Assembly: GCA_964608325.1 (NCBI GenBank)
Contig: CAZSMX010000005.1
Location: 8,672 to 72,671, forward strand
DNA: 64,000 nucleotides
Reading direction: 5' to 3'
Source of the DNA: CAZRVH01 sp964608325
GTDB taxonomy: Bacteria; Patescibacteriota; Gracilibacteria; Peribacterales; Peribacteraceae
In this document: one piece after another, positions 38,749 to 47,475 of the stretch
Numbering within the stretch: the stretch's first letter is position 1
How the letters are laid out: every line of letters begins with the position of its first letter
The notes under the pieces: generated by a model
Told to the model about the DNA's origin: nothing
The model's database searches: none
What the model saw: only the letters and a program-made list of their open reading frames with translations
Made by a program: the position numbers and the translations under genes

Positions 38749-40395
38749 ATGAATACTGCACAATTTACTGACATTCCGGAAAATGATGAGAATGACGGAC
38801 TCGACCGAGTCGTCGTTCCATCTCTCTCTTTTGTGAATGAGGAGAGAGTTAGCCTGTTACGCAGGACAAGTAATCCTCTCGTGACGTTCGTTGCGGGAAC
38901 ATTGGCGGCGCTCGGCGCTGCAGATAATACAATGGCACAAAGTCCCGAGAGTCCTAAAATGACGGATGTTGCCATGGCTCCCTCGGGTATTTCAGCGCAG
39001 AGCGCCATCGAGGATCCGGAGTTGAAGGTTGATGCGTTTAAAGTAAAAATTCGCAATAAGTACAAAATGGATTTCGGCAGGACCGAAACTGCAAAGGGCA
39101 TTGCTCAAATAATGCAGGCTCGAAGCCTATTGCCTAAACTTGTCACCGAAATTCCGAAGGTTGCGGATGAATTTGAGCGCAGGGCGATCCATGAGATTGT
39201 ATTTGAAACAGCAACGATTGCCGGAAAGCACAAGGAAGCGCTTTTTTCCAACATGGTTTTGACTCCCGAGTCCGATTTGTTCACGGCTGCCTATCTTGAG
39301 AAGGAAATAAGCATATTGCAAAGCGCCAGGGCCAACGAAGCCAATACAAATGCGAAACTGGTGCAGATTGATATACAGAACGAATTGAATGAAAGAAAAG
39401 ACATCGAGAGCTCTCTGAAGATATTGGAAATGAATCCAGCTGATGCCGAGCACAATCAAAAGATCGGGGAGTACGTGTTCTTTGAACAAGGTTCTGCAAA
39501 AGGTCTTTTCTTTTTGGCGAAGGGAACCAATCCCTTGCACAGGACATTAGCCGCAAAAATGGGTGACGCTGTCGCTTGGTGGAACGCTGTTTCCGATGAG
39601 ATGAACACGAAGTTTAGGCCGCGAATCAAAGAATTTGCATTGCAGCTCTACCTGAAGAATCCTGGTGCATATACAGCAGAGCAACAGGCTATCTTTGAAG
39701 CCGGACTCAAATCGTCCTCATTGCAAATGAAGGCGGCGCAAATGCGCGCCCCATTGGCAATCGCATCCGTAGGTGCGGCGCCCGAAATCAAGGAAGCGAC
39801 GGCCGCATCTCAAAGTACTCTTGAAAAAGATTCTAAAAATACGTGGATAAACGCATTGCAGGTCATTCCACCCCAAAAATTTGGAAACATAGTGCCCAAT
39901 GGAAAAGGAGGTGTTCTGTTTAAGGGTAAAGAGCTTGGCAGCGGTACACTTGATTTGCCATTTGTTGCCAATGGTGAGTTTGATTTTGCATCTGAATTTA
40001 TTGAAGGCGATGGCGCAGGAAATATTTGCTTTATCATGCCTATTGGAACAAGTAGCTGCATGGTTCTCAAAGGCCCTGATTTCATCGGACTTGATACCAT
40101 CAAAAACGAGCGTGCAGCTTTCAACAAGACCAATAAGAAAATTACCTTTCCGAAGGGGGTGCCTCATAAGCTGCTCGTTAGTGTCCGAAGGGGTAAGGCG
40201 GATAATTCCGCGAATATTAAAGTATACGTCGATGGTGAGCTGTGTATTGAACACGAGGGTGACATCACTGATTATTCTACGACAAAGCCCTGGGATAGGG
40301 GGCAGTTTGCATTCGGGGTCGGCAATCATGCGACCAATTTTGAGCTCCTGAGTTGCGGCATCAACATGGTTTCTGGAACCATTAAGCCAAAATAA
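38749..40395 (+). CDS. Large protein of unknown function with putative jelly-roll C-terminus
   Basis: The 548-residue protein has a polar N-terminus of about 40 residues, a hydrophobic stretch (about 44-60, following RRTSNPLVTF) that may be a membrane anchor or internal signal, and an Ala-cleavage-like NTMAQS. A helical Lys/Glu/Asn-rich region runs from about 80 to 330. The beta-rich C-terminus (about 380-548) resembles concanavalin-like jelly-roll domains of sugar-binding proteins (FDFASEFIEG, KLLVSVRRG, IKVYVDGELCIEHEG). That last call is weak. It is more AT-rich than its neighbours and flanked by two terminators, so it could be an acquired single gene. Confidence 0.6.
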   Translation: MNTAQFTDIPENDENDGLDRVVVPSLSFVNEERVSLLRRTSNPLVTFVAGTLAALGAADNTMAQSPESPKMTDVAMAPSGISAQSAIEDPELKVDAFKVKIRNKYKMDFGRTETAKGIAQIMQARSLLPKLVTEIPKVADEFERRAIHEIVFETATIAGKHKEALFSNMVLTPESDLFTAAYLEKEISILQSARANEANTNAKLVQIDIQNELNERKDIESSLKILEMNPADAEHNQKIGEYVFFEQGSAKGLFFLAKGTNPLHRTLAAKMGDAVAWWNAVSDEMNTKFRPRIKEFALQLYLKNPGAYTAEQQAIFEAGLKSSSLQMKAAQMRAPLAIASVGAAPEIKEATAASQSTLEKDSKNTWINALQVIPPQKFGNIVPNGKGGVLFKGKELGSGTLDLPFVANGEFDFASEFIEGDGAGNICFIMPIGTSSCMVLKGPDFIGLDTIKNERAAFNKTNKKITFPKGVPHKLLVSVRRGKADNSANIKVYVDGELCIEHEGDITDYSTTKPWDRGQFAFGVGNHATNFELLSCGINMVSGTIKPK

Positions 40396-40417
40396 ATTAT
40401 TAGATACATGATCTTTT

Positions 40418-40445
40418 AAAAAGGCCGGAGCGATCCGGCCTTTTT
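40418..40445. terminator. Bidirectional rho-independent terminator
   Basis: AAAAAGGCCGGA, loop GCGA, TCCGGCCTTTTT, between two convergent genes. Confidence 0.9.
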
Positions 40446-40463
40446 GAATTTTTACTAGGATAT

Positions 40464-40814
40464 CTATTTCTTTCCTCCGAATCCGACGCCCAGACATACC
40501 AGGGCGATGGCGGCATGGAGGTAGTTGTCCGCGTCGTTGACGGTGAAGAGATTGAGGATGCTTCCGCCGTTCACGAATCCGATGATCGTGACAAGCGCGT
40601 ACACGATACCGAAGATGATGAGGTACAGGCGCGCGTAGGATTCCCCGGAAGAAACGGCAAGGAGTCCGACGATACCGCTGAGAAGGTGGACGATGTTATG
40701 GACGCTGTCCACTTCGAAGATACCGAGGATAGGATCGTTTACGAAACCAAGAAGACCGACGAGGATGAGTACCACGCTGAGTACCCACGTAACTGTCTTT
40801 GTCAGACTGTTCAT
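40464..40814 (-). CDS. DUF4383-like small membrane protein
   Basis: The 116-residue protein has four hydrophobic helices (about 6-24, 38-55, 60-82 and 93-112). The motifs NIVHLLSGIVGL, ARLYLIIFGIVYALVTIIGF and NDADNYLHAAIAL fit the DUF4383 family of four-helix membrane proteins with conserved His residues. Function is unknown. It is convergent with the 548-aa gene across a terminator and divergent from rarA. Confidence 0.75.
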   Translation of the reverse strand: MNSLTKTVTWVLSVVLILVGLLGFVNDPILGIFEVDSVHNIVHLLSGIVGLLAVSSGESYARLYLIIFGIVYALVTIIGFVNGGSILNLFTVNDADNYLHAAIALVCLGVGFGGKK

Positions 40815-40970
40815 AAGAAAGGGGGAAGGAATTAAGGATTACCTTCAAATATAGCATTCGTGACAACCAATTCGTACTTTTATGTCTTTTTAAGCAAGGC
40901 ATTCTTCTTTGTTGAACAGTTGAGATACTGCGCGGGTTTTTCAGGCCATACTGTATACTTTGTTCCTTTC

Positions 40971-42248
40971 ATGGCTATGACAGACGCGCCGCTGGCATTC
41001 CGACTTCGTCCGCAGAAATTGCAGGATTTCGTGGGACAGGAACATATCGTCGGGGAGGGTACTGCCTTGCGCGTCGCCATCGAACACGATGCCCTGTCGT
41101 CCATCATCTTGTCTGGGCCGCCCGGAACGGGGAAGACGACCCTGGCCCATATCGTCGCGCAGACGACCAATGCGCACTTCGTGCAGATCAATGCCGTCAT
41201 GAGCGGTATCAAGGAGCTTAAGGACGTATGCGCGGAGGCCGAGCGCATGTATGCCGCCTTCAAACAGCGCACCGTTCTGTTCATCGACGAGATCCATCGT
41301 TTCAACAAGTCGCAGCAGGACGCGTTGCTGCCGTACGTGGAAAGCGGTGCCGTGATTCTGATCGGCGCGACGACGGAAAACCCGTACTTCGAAGTGAACG
41401 CGGCCTTGGTGTCCCGGTCGCAGGTTCACTTGTTACGCCCCCTCAACGAAGACAATCTTTTCTATTTGCTCCAACGGGCGGTACGGGACGAGAAGGGATA
41501 CAAGGGCGCCGTGAAGGTGTCCGATGATGCCCTCAGGAAGATCGCGCACGTGGCGAATGGCGACGCGCGCATCGCTTTGAACGCACTCGAACTTGCGATT
41601 ACCACAGCGGGCGGCCAAGTGACCTTGAAAGATGCCGAACGTATTTTCGCCGAACGGAACAAACGGTACGACCGTACTGGCGAGGAACATTACGATACCG
41701 TTTCCGCATTCATCAAAACAATGCGCGGCAGCGACGTTGACGCGGCGTTGGTGTGGCTGTTCAAAATGATCGGAAGCGGGGAGGAGCCTCGTTTCGTTTT
41801 CCGTCGTATGGCGATTTTTGCTTCCGAGGACATCGGCAATGCCGATCCCAGGGCGCTGCAGGTCGTCATGGACGCGTGGCGCGCGTTCGAATTCGTCGGC
41901 CTCCCGGAAGGGGAGTACTTCCTGGCGCATGCGTGCATTTACCTGACCCAAGCACCGAAGAGCAATGCGGTGAAAAACGCTATGTACGGCGCCAAGGGCT
42001 TCGTCGAAAATGCGCCGTCGCTGGAAGTGCCCTACCACCTGCGCAACGCCCCGGTGAAGGGCATGGCGGAGCAGGGGTATGGGAAGGGATATGTCTATCC
42101 GCACGATACAGAGCTAGGAGTTTCGCAGGGGCACTACTTCCCGATCGGAACGCAGCCAGCGGATTTCTACCTCCCTACGGACAGGGGTATGGAGGCCGAA
42201 ATATCAGAGAGAATCGCCAAGGCAAAACTCATCATACGAGGGCAGTGA
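40971..42248 (+). CDS. rarA: Replication-associated recombination protein A (RarA/MgsA AAA+ ATPase)
   Basis: RarA is a clamp-loader-related AAA+ ATPase acting at stalled forks. The 425-residue product shows PLAFRLRPQKLQDFVGQEH, Walker A SGPPGTGKTTLAH, Walker B VLFIDEIHRFNKSQQDALLP, sensor GATTENPYFEVN, and the RarA C-terminal tetramerisation region (YDTVSAFIKTMRGSDVDAALVWL, FASEDIGNADPRAL). Start at 40971 or 40977: both follow TATACT (40954-40959), and codons upstream are not homologous. It is followed after 45 bases by a promoter for the next gene. Confidence 0.94.
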   Translation: MAMTDAPLAFRLRPQKLQDFVGQEHIVGEGTALRVAIEHDALSSIILSGPPGTGKTTLAHIVAQTTNAHFVQINAVMSGIKELKDVCAEAERMYAAFKQRTVLFIDEIHRFNKSQQDALLPYVESGAVILIGATTENPYFEVNAALVSRSQVHLLRPLNEDNLFYLLQRAVRDEKGYKGAVKVSDDALRKIAHVANGDARIALNALELAITTAGGQVTLKDAERIFAERNKRYDRTGEEHYDTVSAFIKTMRGSDVDAALVWLFKMIGSGEEPRFVFRRMAIFASEDIGNADPRALQVVMDAWRAFEFVGLPEGEYFLAHACIYLTQAPKSNAVKNAMYGAKGFVENAPSLEVPYHLRNAPVKGMAEQGYGKGYVYPHDTELGVSQGHYFPIGTQPADFYLPTDRGMEAEISERIAKAKLIIRGQ

Positions 42249-42251
42249 TAT

Positions 42252-42280
42252 TTGCAAAAAGTATAAATATGTGTTATAAT
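42252..42280 (+). promoter_or_regulatory. Promoter of the 42294 gene
   Basis: TTGCAA (42252-42257), a 17-bp spacer, perfect TATAAT (42275-42280), 13 bases before the ATG. Confidence 0.75.
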
Positions 42281-42293
42281 ATAAATAACACGT

Positions 42294-42845
42294 ATGAAGT
42301 CTCAAACACAAATTTTGCGGGCTTGGAATGAATACCGTGACGTGCCCGCCATCCATGCAGCCAGCATAGTATCTGTTTTCTTTTGCGCGGCCTTCCTCAA
42401 TTTCGGTTGGATGCTCGTGGTATTCGCGGCGTACGCCCTGATGGCTGTGCGCTCGCTGCGTACGCGCAAGGTCCGTTCCATAATTGCATACGTACAGTGT
42501 CTTTCATTGGAAGCGTCCGTCCTGCTGTTCGGACTACTGTACGAAGTTTGTTTTAAGTCATGGATGCCGGTATTGCCTTCCCTGAGCCCCATGGTTCGCG
42601 CCTTCCTGTGGCTGATGCTCGCGGCGGTCCTGCTATCTACGAAATTCTTCCTCCTGACGCGCATTGTCGATGCTTCGGCCGACGAGCGATGGTTCAGCCG
42701 TGCCGCGAAAAATACGTCTGCGTTGTTCCTGGCGTTCGTCTTGCTCGTCGCTTCCTTGGGTGCCTTCGTGCTTGCCCAGTTCGGTCCTTCTTCGGGCGAC
42801 ATTCCGGTCGTGTTGCTCAAGGCGTTGGTTCCAGGAATCTTGTAA
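42294..42845 (+). CDS. Hypothetical four-helix membrane protein
   Basis: The 183-residue protein has hydrophobic helices at about 22-55 (probably two), 64-85, 98-118 and 143-162, with a basic loop RSLRTRKVRS between. No family is recognised. There is a strong promoter with a perfect TATAAT box. Its stop is 3 bases from that of the convergent TsaE-HD fusion gene. Confidence 0.6.
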   Translation: MKSQTQILRAWNEYRDVPAIHAASIVSVFFCAAFLNFGWMLVVFAAYALMAVRSLRTRKVRSIIAYVQCLSLEASVLLFGLLYEVCFKSWMPVLPSLSPMVRAFLWLMLAAVLLSTKFFLLTRIVDASADERWFSRAAKNTSALFLAFVLLVASLGAFVLAQFGPSSGDIPVVLLKALVPGIL

Positions 42846-42848
42846 TCC

Positions 42849-43823
42849 TCAGAATGGAGGCGCCTCCCCGAAGAGCGTCATTTCAAGGTAGAAGGATTCT
42901 TCCCTCCATGCCCCAGGCGCGCGTCCGTATCGTTCCTCGAATTCCCTGAACCGCTCGTGGAGCGTCACGATCGTGTCATGCGCAGCACGTTTATCCGCAT
43001 AATAAACGATTTTTTGCTCTAGGCGCGCAGTGCGGATGTCGCCGTTCGAGACGCCGTGCGTAGCGACTATGTCGGCAATGCCATGGAATCCCTTTTCATG
43101 CAGGAATGATGCGGCCGCCTCTTCGTGCTTCATGTCTTGGTATGCATTTTTAACGCTCTGCCACGTGCGATTATTGGCAATCCTTTCGTTCTCGAAATCG
43201 ATGAATCGTAACAGATCGTGGAGTGCCGCCGCTTTCGATGCCGCCTGGGCGCGAATGATCGTTCCTTCCGATAGGAAGTGATCGCAGATGCGATCGGTTA
43301 CTTCCCTTACCGTTTCGCAATGAGCGATGACATTTTCGGGCAATTCCACTTCCTTCCTCCATTCGTCAATATTTTCGCCGGACGGGAGCGGCATATCGTT
43401 GAACGTCACGATCAGAGCCCTTCCGTCGTTCTCTTCTTTTAGATCGATAAGGATATGCGGCAGCCCCGCGGGTATGTCGGGAAGCCGATCGGCCCATTCG
43501 ACACACCGGATTCCGTCGGATATGTCTGTCTGATCCAAAAGCTGCTGCGCATCCGCGGTCGACAGGCGATAGAGGTCGATATGAATGAAGGGAAGCCCGC
43601 TTTTCGTGCGATATTGTTGCTCCAAGGCATACGTAGGGCTCGTCAGATTTTCTTCAATGCCCAATTCCTTGGCAAATCCCTGCAGGAAGGTGGTTTTCCC
43701 TGCCCCCAACTCTCCTCGCAGGAAAATCGTCACGGGAAAGGTATACAGAGTATGGGCCAGGGATTTCCCGGCTGATTGCGTCTTTTGCTCGCTTGGAAGC
43801 CATAATTTGACTGTTTCAAACAT
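42849..43823 (-). CDS. tsaE: TsaE-HD fusion: tRNA t6A ATPase joined to an HD-type phosphohydrolase
   Basis: Residues 1-150 are a TsaE ATPase, part of the t6A37 tRNA-modification complex: Walker A GELGAGKTTFLQ (37-48), LTSPTYALEQQY, and HIDLYRL. Residues 160-324 form a second domain with the HD pattern: His168, His202-Asp203 (ALHDLLRF), His233 (KHEEAAA), His256 and Asp277 (VYYADKRAA). Free-standing TsaE is about 150 residues, so this is a true fusion in one uninterrupted frame. HD domains of this sort hydrolyse nucleotides or phosphoesters; its link to t6A synthesis is unknown. Confidence 0.85.
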   Translation of the reverse strand: MFETVKLWLPSEQKTQSAGKSLAHTLYTFPVTIFLRGELGAGKTTFLQGFAKELGIEENLTSPTYALEQQYRTKSGLPFIHIDLYRLSTADAQQLLDQTDISDGIRCVEWADRLPDIPAGLPHILIDLKEENDGRALIVTFNDMPLPSGENIDEWRKEVELPENVIAHCETVREVTDRICDHFLSEGTIIRAQAASKAAALHDLLRFIDFENERIANNRTWQSVKNAYQDMKHEEAAASFLHEKGFHGIADIVATHGVSNGDIRTARLEQKIVYYADKRAAHDTIVTLHERFREFEERYGRAPGAWREESFYLEMTLFGEAPPF

Positions 43824-43833
43824 AGGTGTTGTA

Positions 43834-43862
43834 TTGACTTACTTTACAAAAAGTGATATTAT
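43834..43862 (+). promoter_or_regulatory. Promoter of the M23 peptidase gene
   Basis: TTGACT (43834-43839), a 17-bp spacer, TATTAT (43857-43862). The leader of about 24 bases has no Shine-Dalgarno. Confidence 0.75.
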
Positions 43863-43892
43863 ATTCAAGTAAACAAATAACACACAATCCCT

Positions 43893-45371
43893 ATGCAGCT
43901 TACACGCATTACGACGGCGAAGAGAATGGGTTTTCGGAAAGCGTCTCTACATAAGAGGAAGGACCATCCGAAGCAGACGATGTTGTACATGAAGCAGAAG
44001 TCTTCGTTTTTCATCGCTGCGGTTTCCCTCACGGCATTCGTTGCGGGAAACATGGTAGGGGAGCACGGATGGTATGCTTTCTGGAAGAGTGTCATGGGTA
44101 AGTACGACGATAGTCTGATTACCTATACCGGAACCGTCATGCCTATTACGTTGGTACCGGATTATTCAAAATGGTCCGAGTATGGCGGCAATCCCGAGGA
44201 GCACACGTACAAGCAAGTACCGAAAGACATTCTTATCCCGCTGAAGCCGTACGATCCGGCAAAGCAGTCGAATCCGAAAACCGTAGATCCCGCATATTCC
44301 GTCGGGTATATGGGCTCCTATGAGACGGATGGCGACGGCCATGGCAGCCACCCGGGCGTCGATATTCGCGTGCCCATCGGAACGCCTGTCGTGTCCATCG
44401 CAAACGGTATCGTTACCAGCGTGCGCGATGATGCCGGCGGATTCGGCAAGCTCGTTGTCATTCGCCATCCGCACATGCCGGATCCGGAGCATCCTGACTA
44501 TACGACCGTACTTCATTCTTCGTATTCCCACCTCAGTTCGCAACTTGTTTCCGAAGGCGACATTGTTCAGAAGGGACAGCAGATCGGGCTTTCCGGCATG
44601 ACCGGGTTCGCAAGCGGCCCGCACCTTCACTTCCAGATAGATCGTGATACAGCTCCGTGGCATCCGTACTGGCCGTTCACGGGATCCGAGCTTCGCGAGG
44701 CCGGCCTCAATACCGCCAAGGGGGTGAACACCGGATTCCACCAGGAGCGCGGCTACGAGTTCACCGTCCAGCCGATGCTTGTGGTGCAGGCAAACCGCTC
44801 CGCGGCGAAGTTTGATACCGCATACGACGGCTCCAAAGCCACGGTCGTAAAGAAGCCGTCCACGGGTGGGAAATCAACCAAGACCGTCGCGCAACTGCGT
44901 GAGGAGCGCATGAGCAAGCGCCTTGCGTCCCGCACCTCTGCGACCGCGGTTGCCGTCGCCATTCCCGCCGCTCCCACGGCGATCCAAACCGTTGTGTCTT
45001 CCGTGCATACCGCAGCTCCTTCCGCTCCCGTTCAAGAGCCTGTCATCGTCCCGGTGAAATCCGAATCCACAGACGACGTTGCAAGTCTCGACATTGCCGT
45101 CCCTCCGACGTTCGCGGGCCGCGAGTGGCTGACGGTTCGTATCACGTTGCTCGATGCCAACGGCAACAAGACGAAAGCCGTCTTGAAAGACAAGTTGTAT
45201 CTTCGCCTCGCATTCGGGGACGCCGAGTTCGATAAGCCCATCCTCACATCCGCGGACTTTACCGACGGCGTGGCTCTCGTGAAAATGCTTCCCAGGGGCA
45301 CCAAGACGGTGATAGTGAACGTGGAACCGATGAAGGTCATGAGCAAGCCTATCAAAAACGCAGGAGAGTAA
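43893..45371 (+). CDS. M23-family metallopeptidase with C-terminal beta domain
   Basis: The 492-residue protein has a basic N-terminus, one membrane helix (about 38-54), and an M23 (LytM) domain with zinc ligands His153 and Asp157 (GSHPGVDIRVPIGTPV) and GPHLHFQI (His244, His246). These enzymes cut peptidoglycan crosslinks. A Lys/Ser/Ala-rich linker (about 310-385) leads to an Ig-like beta domain (about 390-480). The basic N-terminal region of about 35 residues before the helix is unusual; an internal Met at about 30 or 33 could also start the protein. A stem-loop overlaps its stop codon. Confidence 0.87.
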   Translation: MQLTRITTAKRMGFRKASLHKRKDHPKQTMLYMKQKSSFFIAAVSLTAFVAGNMVGEHGWYAFWKSVMGKYDDSLITYTGTVMPITLVPDYSKWSEYGGNPEEHTYKQVPKDILIPLKPYDPAKQSNPKTVDPAYSVGYMGSYETDGDGHGSHPGVDIRVPIGTPVVSIANGIVTSVRDDAGGFGKLVVIRHPHMPDPEHPDYTTVLHSSYSHLSSQLVSEGDIVQKGQQIGLSGMTGFASGPHLHFQIDRDTAPWHPYWPFTGSELREAGLNTAKGVNTGFHQERGYEFTVQPMLVVQANRSAAKFDTAYDGSKATVVKKPSTGGKSTKTVAQLREERMSKRLASRTSATAVAVAIPAAPTAIQTVVSSVHTAAPSAPVQEPVIVPVKSESTDDVASLDIAVPPTFAGREWLTVRITLLDANGNKTKAVLKDKLYLRLAFGDAEFDKPILTSADFTDGVALVKMLPRGTKTVIVNVEPMKVMSKPIKNAGE

Positions 45372-45387
45372 CCTGTCTCTCCTGCGT
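45358..45387. terminator. Hairpin spanning the stop codon of the M23 gene
   Basis: Perfect 11-bp stem ACGCAGGAGAG / CTCTCCTGCGT with an 8-base loop that contains the TAA stop. There is no U-tract, so termination efficiency is doubtful. It lies between convergent genes. Confidence 0.5.
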
Positions 45388-45413
45388 GATTGCAAAACGA
45401 TATCCGGCGTCGA

Positions 45414-46220
45414 TCAGCCCTTGGGCGTCACGCTGGATCTCGTCGTGGGAGTCGTGATGGAAGCGCGGGTTCCGATGTCGAACGTCACGGAGAGCGTCGT
45501 CGTGGCGTCCACCGTGTTCGTCTCGGGATCGTACGTGCCGTAGCCGTCCACGTAGGTGTACAGCGAGGCGCCGATCACCTTCGTCAGTTTCCTTCCGAGC
45601 AGCTTCTCAAAAACAACCTTGCGGTCATTCAGCCTCTTGATGAGGACATCGAGGTTCTGCAGTTCGTACGCTTGCGTATCCACGAGGCGCACGTCCCAGT
45701 TCGGGGTGCATCCCTTCGTGTCTACGAGATCGCTGATGCGCTGTGCGGCGTTCAGGTTCGTGATGCGGATGAAGATGTTCAGGCTGCCGGAGAACTTGTC
45801 CGTGGACGTGCCCGTTGCCGGGTCGTAGTACGGATACACGCCGCCCATGCCGGACTTGCGGACGCGGCCGTCCTTCGCGACTGCGTTCTTGATGTCGAGG
45901 TACAGCTGGTTCAATTTTTCACGGACTGCCTGGCGGGAGGATTCGCCTGCAACTTCGCAGTACGCGTTGATGGCGATGAAGTCAGGGGTGACTTCCTTGG
46001 TGTAGGTGCTGTCCACCGTCACGCCGCCGCTTACGGGGCCGGGCCAGATGGAGCCGCCGCCACCGCCGTAGCCGCCCTTGTCCTCGGACATGACGGGGGT
46101 GATGGCATTCAAGACTTCGTCTTCCGTGACGGCTGCAGCGTCAGCGGCGAAGGCGAATGCGGGGACGAGCAGGGAGACGCCGGTTGCGGCTGCCGCTGCC
46201 AGGGAACGATATTTGTGCAT
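45414..46220 (-). CDS. Secreted SIMPL-like (DUF541) protein
   Basis: The 268-residue protein has a signal peptide (about 1-26, ending AFAFAAD) and a Gly-rich stretch. It continues with a domain starting VTVDSTYTKEVTPDFIAINAYCEV, having a long helix with AVREKLNQLYLDIKNAV and later FEKLLGRKLTKVIGASLYTYV. This is the SIMPL/DUF541 layout of periplasmic proteins with unknown role. The start at 46220 is the Met of the signal peptide. It is convergent with the M23 gene. Confidence 0.65.
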   Translation of the reverse strand: MHKYRSLAAAAATGVSLLVPAFAFAADAAAVTEDEVLNAITPVMSEDKGGYGGGGGSIWPGPVSGGVTVDSTYTKEVTPDFIAINAYCEVAGESSRQAVREKLNQLYLDIKNAVAKDGRVRKSGMGGVYPYYDPATGTSTDKFSGSLNIFIRITNLNAAQRISDLVDTKGCTPNWDVRLVDTQAYELQNLDVLIKRLNDRKVVFEKLLGRKLTKVIGASLYTYVDGYGTYDPETNTVDATTTLSVTFDIGTRASITTPTTRSSVTPKG

Positions 46221-46296
46221 AGAGTGTGTAGAAAAGGAAGTAAAAGCTCTGCACGACCAAATCAAGTGTATAACACCTTCTCTGCGCCCTTCAATA

Positions 46297-47364
46297 TTAT
46301 TCGCCCTTTTCTTTGCCTTTCCTTGGTTCCGTATAAACGGATAGCAGCAGCATGCAGAGGAACAACAACCCGCCCGCCAGGAACTTTTGGGTCGTGCTGA
46401 GGAAGAGCGCGGTGATCCCGAAGACGCTGCCGATCGCCAACATCAGCAGAATGATGGATTGGGCGGACCATCCTTTCCTGAGCAGCCTGTGATGCAAATG
46501 CTCGTCAATGGCGTTTCCCTTCATGGGGGATGTGCCCTTCAAGAGGCGGCGTATCACGACGATGACCAAGTCGATCAGCGGCACGCCGAACACCAGGAAG
46601 CCCGTCGCCACCTTTCCGCCCGCGTAGATCGTTAGTACGCCAAGCATGAAGCCGAAGAACATCGCGCCCGAGTCGCCTGCGACCACTTTTGGCGGCGGGA
46701 AATCGAACAACAGCGCCGCCGCCGCGATGGCCGCGAGGACGAATGCGATAAGAGCCAATGCCGGCTGGTCCACTCGGTCGCTGAGGGAGAGAATGCCGAT
46801 CGTCGCGAAACCGATGACGGAGAGGATGTTCACCTGGCCCGGGATGCCGTCGAACCAATTGAGCGCATTGATGGTCAGGATGATCCAGACGATCGTGAAG
46901 ATGCCGCTTAGGATAGGCAGCGAGCCGAAGAAGGGCATGTCGAATACGAAGGAATCCAATTTCAAAACAGCATCGATGCCAATGTCGGAGAGCGGATTGG
47001 TCAGGGAGTAGATGCGCGTGCCCGTGACGAATAGCAAGACGGCCACCGAGCCTTGGACCAAGAGGCGCAGTAGGGCGGGAAGCCGGTAGCGGTCGTCATA
47101 AAAAGACATAGCGCCCAAAATGACGATTCCCGCCAGAAGGCCGACATTTTGCATGTTCCATGGTTGCAGGAAGATGAAAAATGCAACAAAAGTAACGACG
47201 CAGACGATACCAGTAGGGTAGGGGAGCCGTGCGCGCGTGTATCCGTACCGCTCGGGGAAATCGAGGAGTCCGAGTTTCGAGAACGTTCTCAGTGCCGTTG
47301 CGTGCAGGCTGACGCAAGCGAGGAACGCGAACAGGGGCACGAGAATGAGAGGGGAAAATTCCAT
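46297..47364 (-). CDS. WecA/TagO-like polyprenyl-phosphate GlcNAc-1-phosphate transferase
   Basis: The 355-residue polytopic membrane protein (about ten helices) has the family motifs on cytoplasmic loops: YDDRYRLP (DDxx..L), NALNWFDGIPG (variant of NxxNxxDGxDGL), GDSGAMFFGF, and HLHHRLLRKG (HxHHRL, typical of the WecA/TagO rather than the MraY branch). It would start surface polysaccharide or teichoic-acid-like polymers by loading an amino sugar onto the lipid carrier. TAGCAT, 6 bases before the ATG on the minus strand, may be its -10 box. Confidence 0.87.
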   Translation of the reverse strand: MEFSPLILVPLFAFLACVSLHATALRTFSKLGLLDFPERYGYTRARLPYPTGIVCVVTFVAFFIFLQPWNMQNVGLLAGIVILGAMSFYDDRYRLPALLRLLVQGSVAVLLFVTGTRIYSLTNPLSDIGIDAVLKLDSFVFDMPFFGSLPILSGIFTIVWIILTINALNWFDGIPGQVNILSVIGFATIGILSLSDRVDQPALALIAFVLAAIAAAALLFDFPPPKVVAGDSGAMFFGFMLGVLTIYAGGKVATGFLVFGVPLIDLVIVVIRRLLKGTSPMKGNAIDEHLHHRLLRKGWSAQSIILLMLAIGSVFGITALFLSTTQKFLAGGLLFLCMLLLSVYTEPRKGKEKGE

Positions 47365-47475
47365 GGCTTCATGCTAGCAAACTTCCGGAAAACACGGCAG
47401 CGATCTCCCCATGCAACGCTCGTTCGTCAACATCCAGTTTTTCCGCATGCAGTCGGATTTGGCTACACTTCCGTC

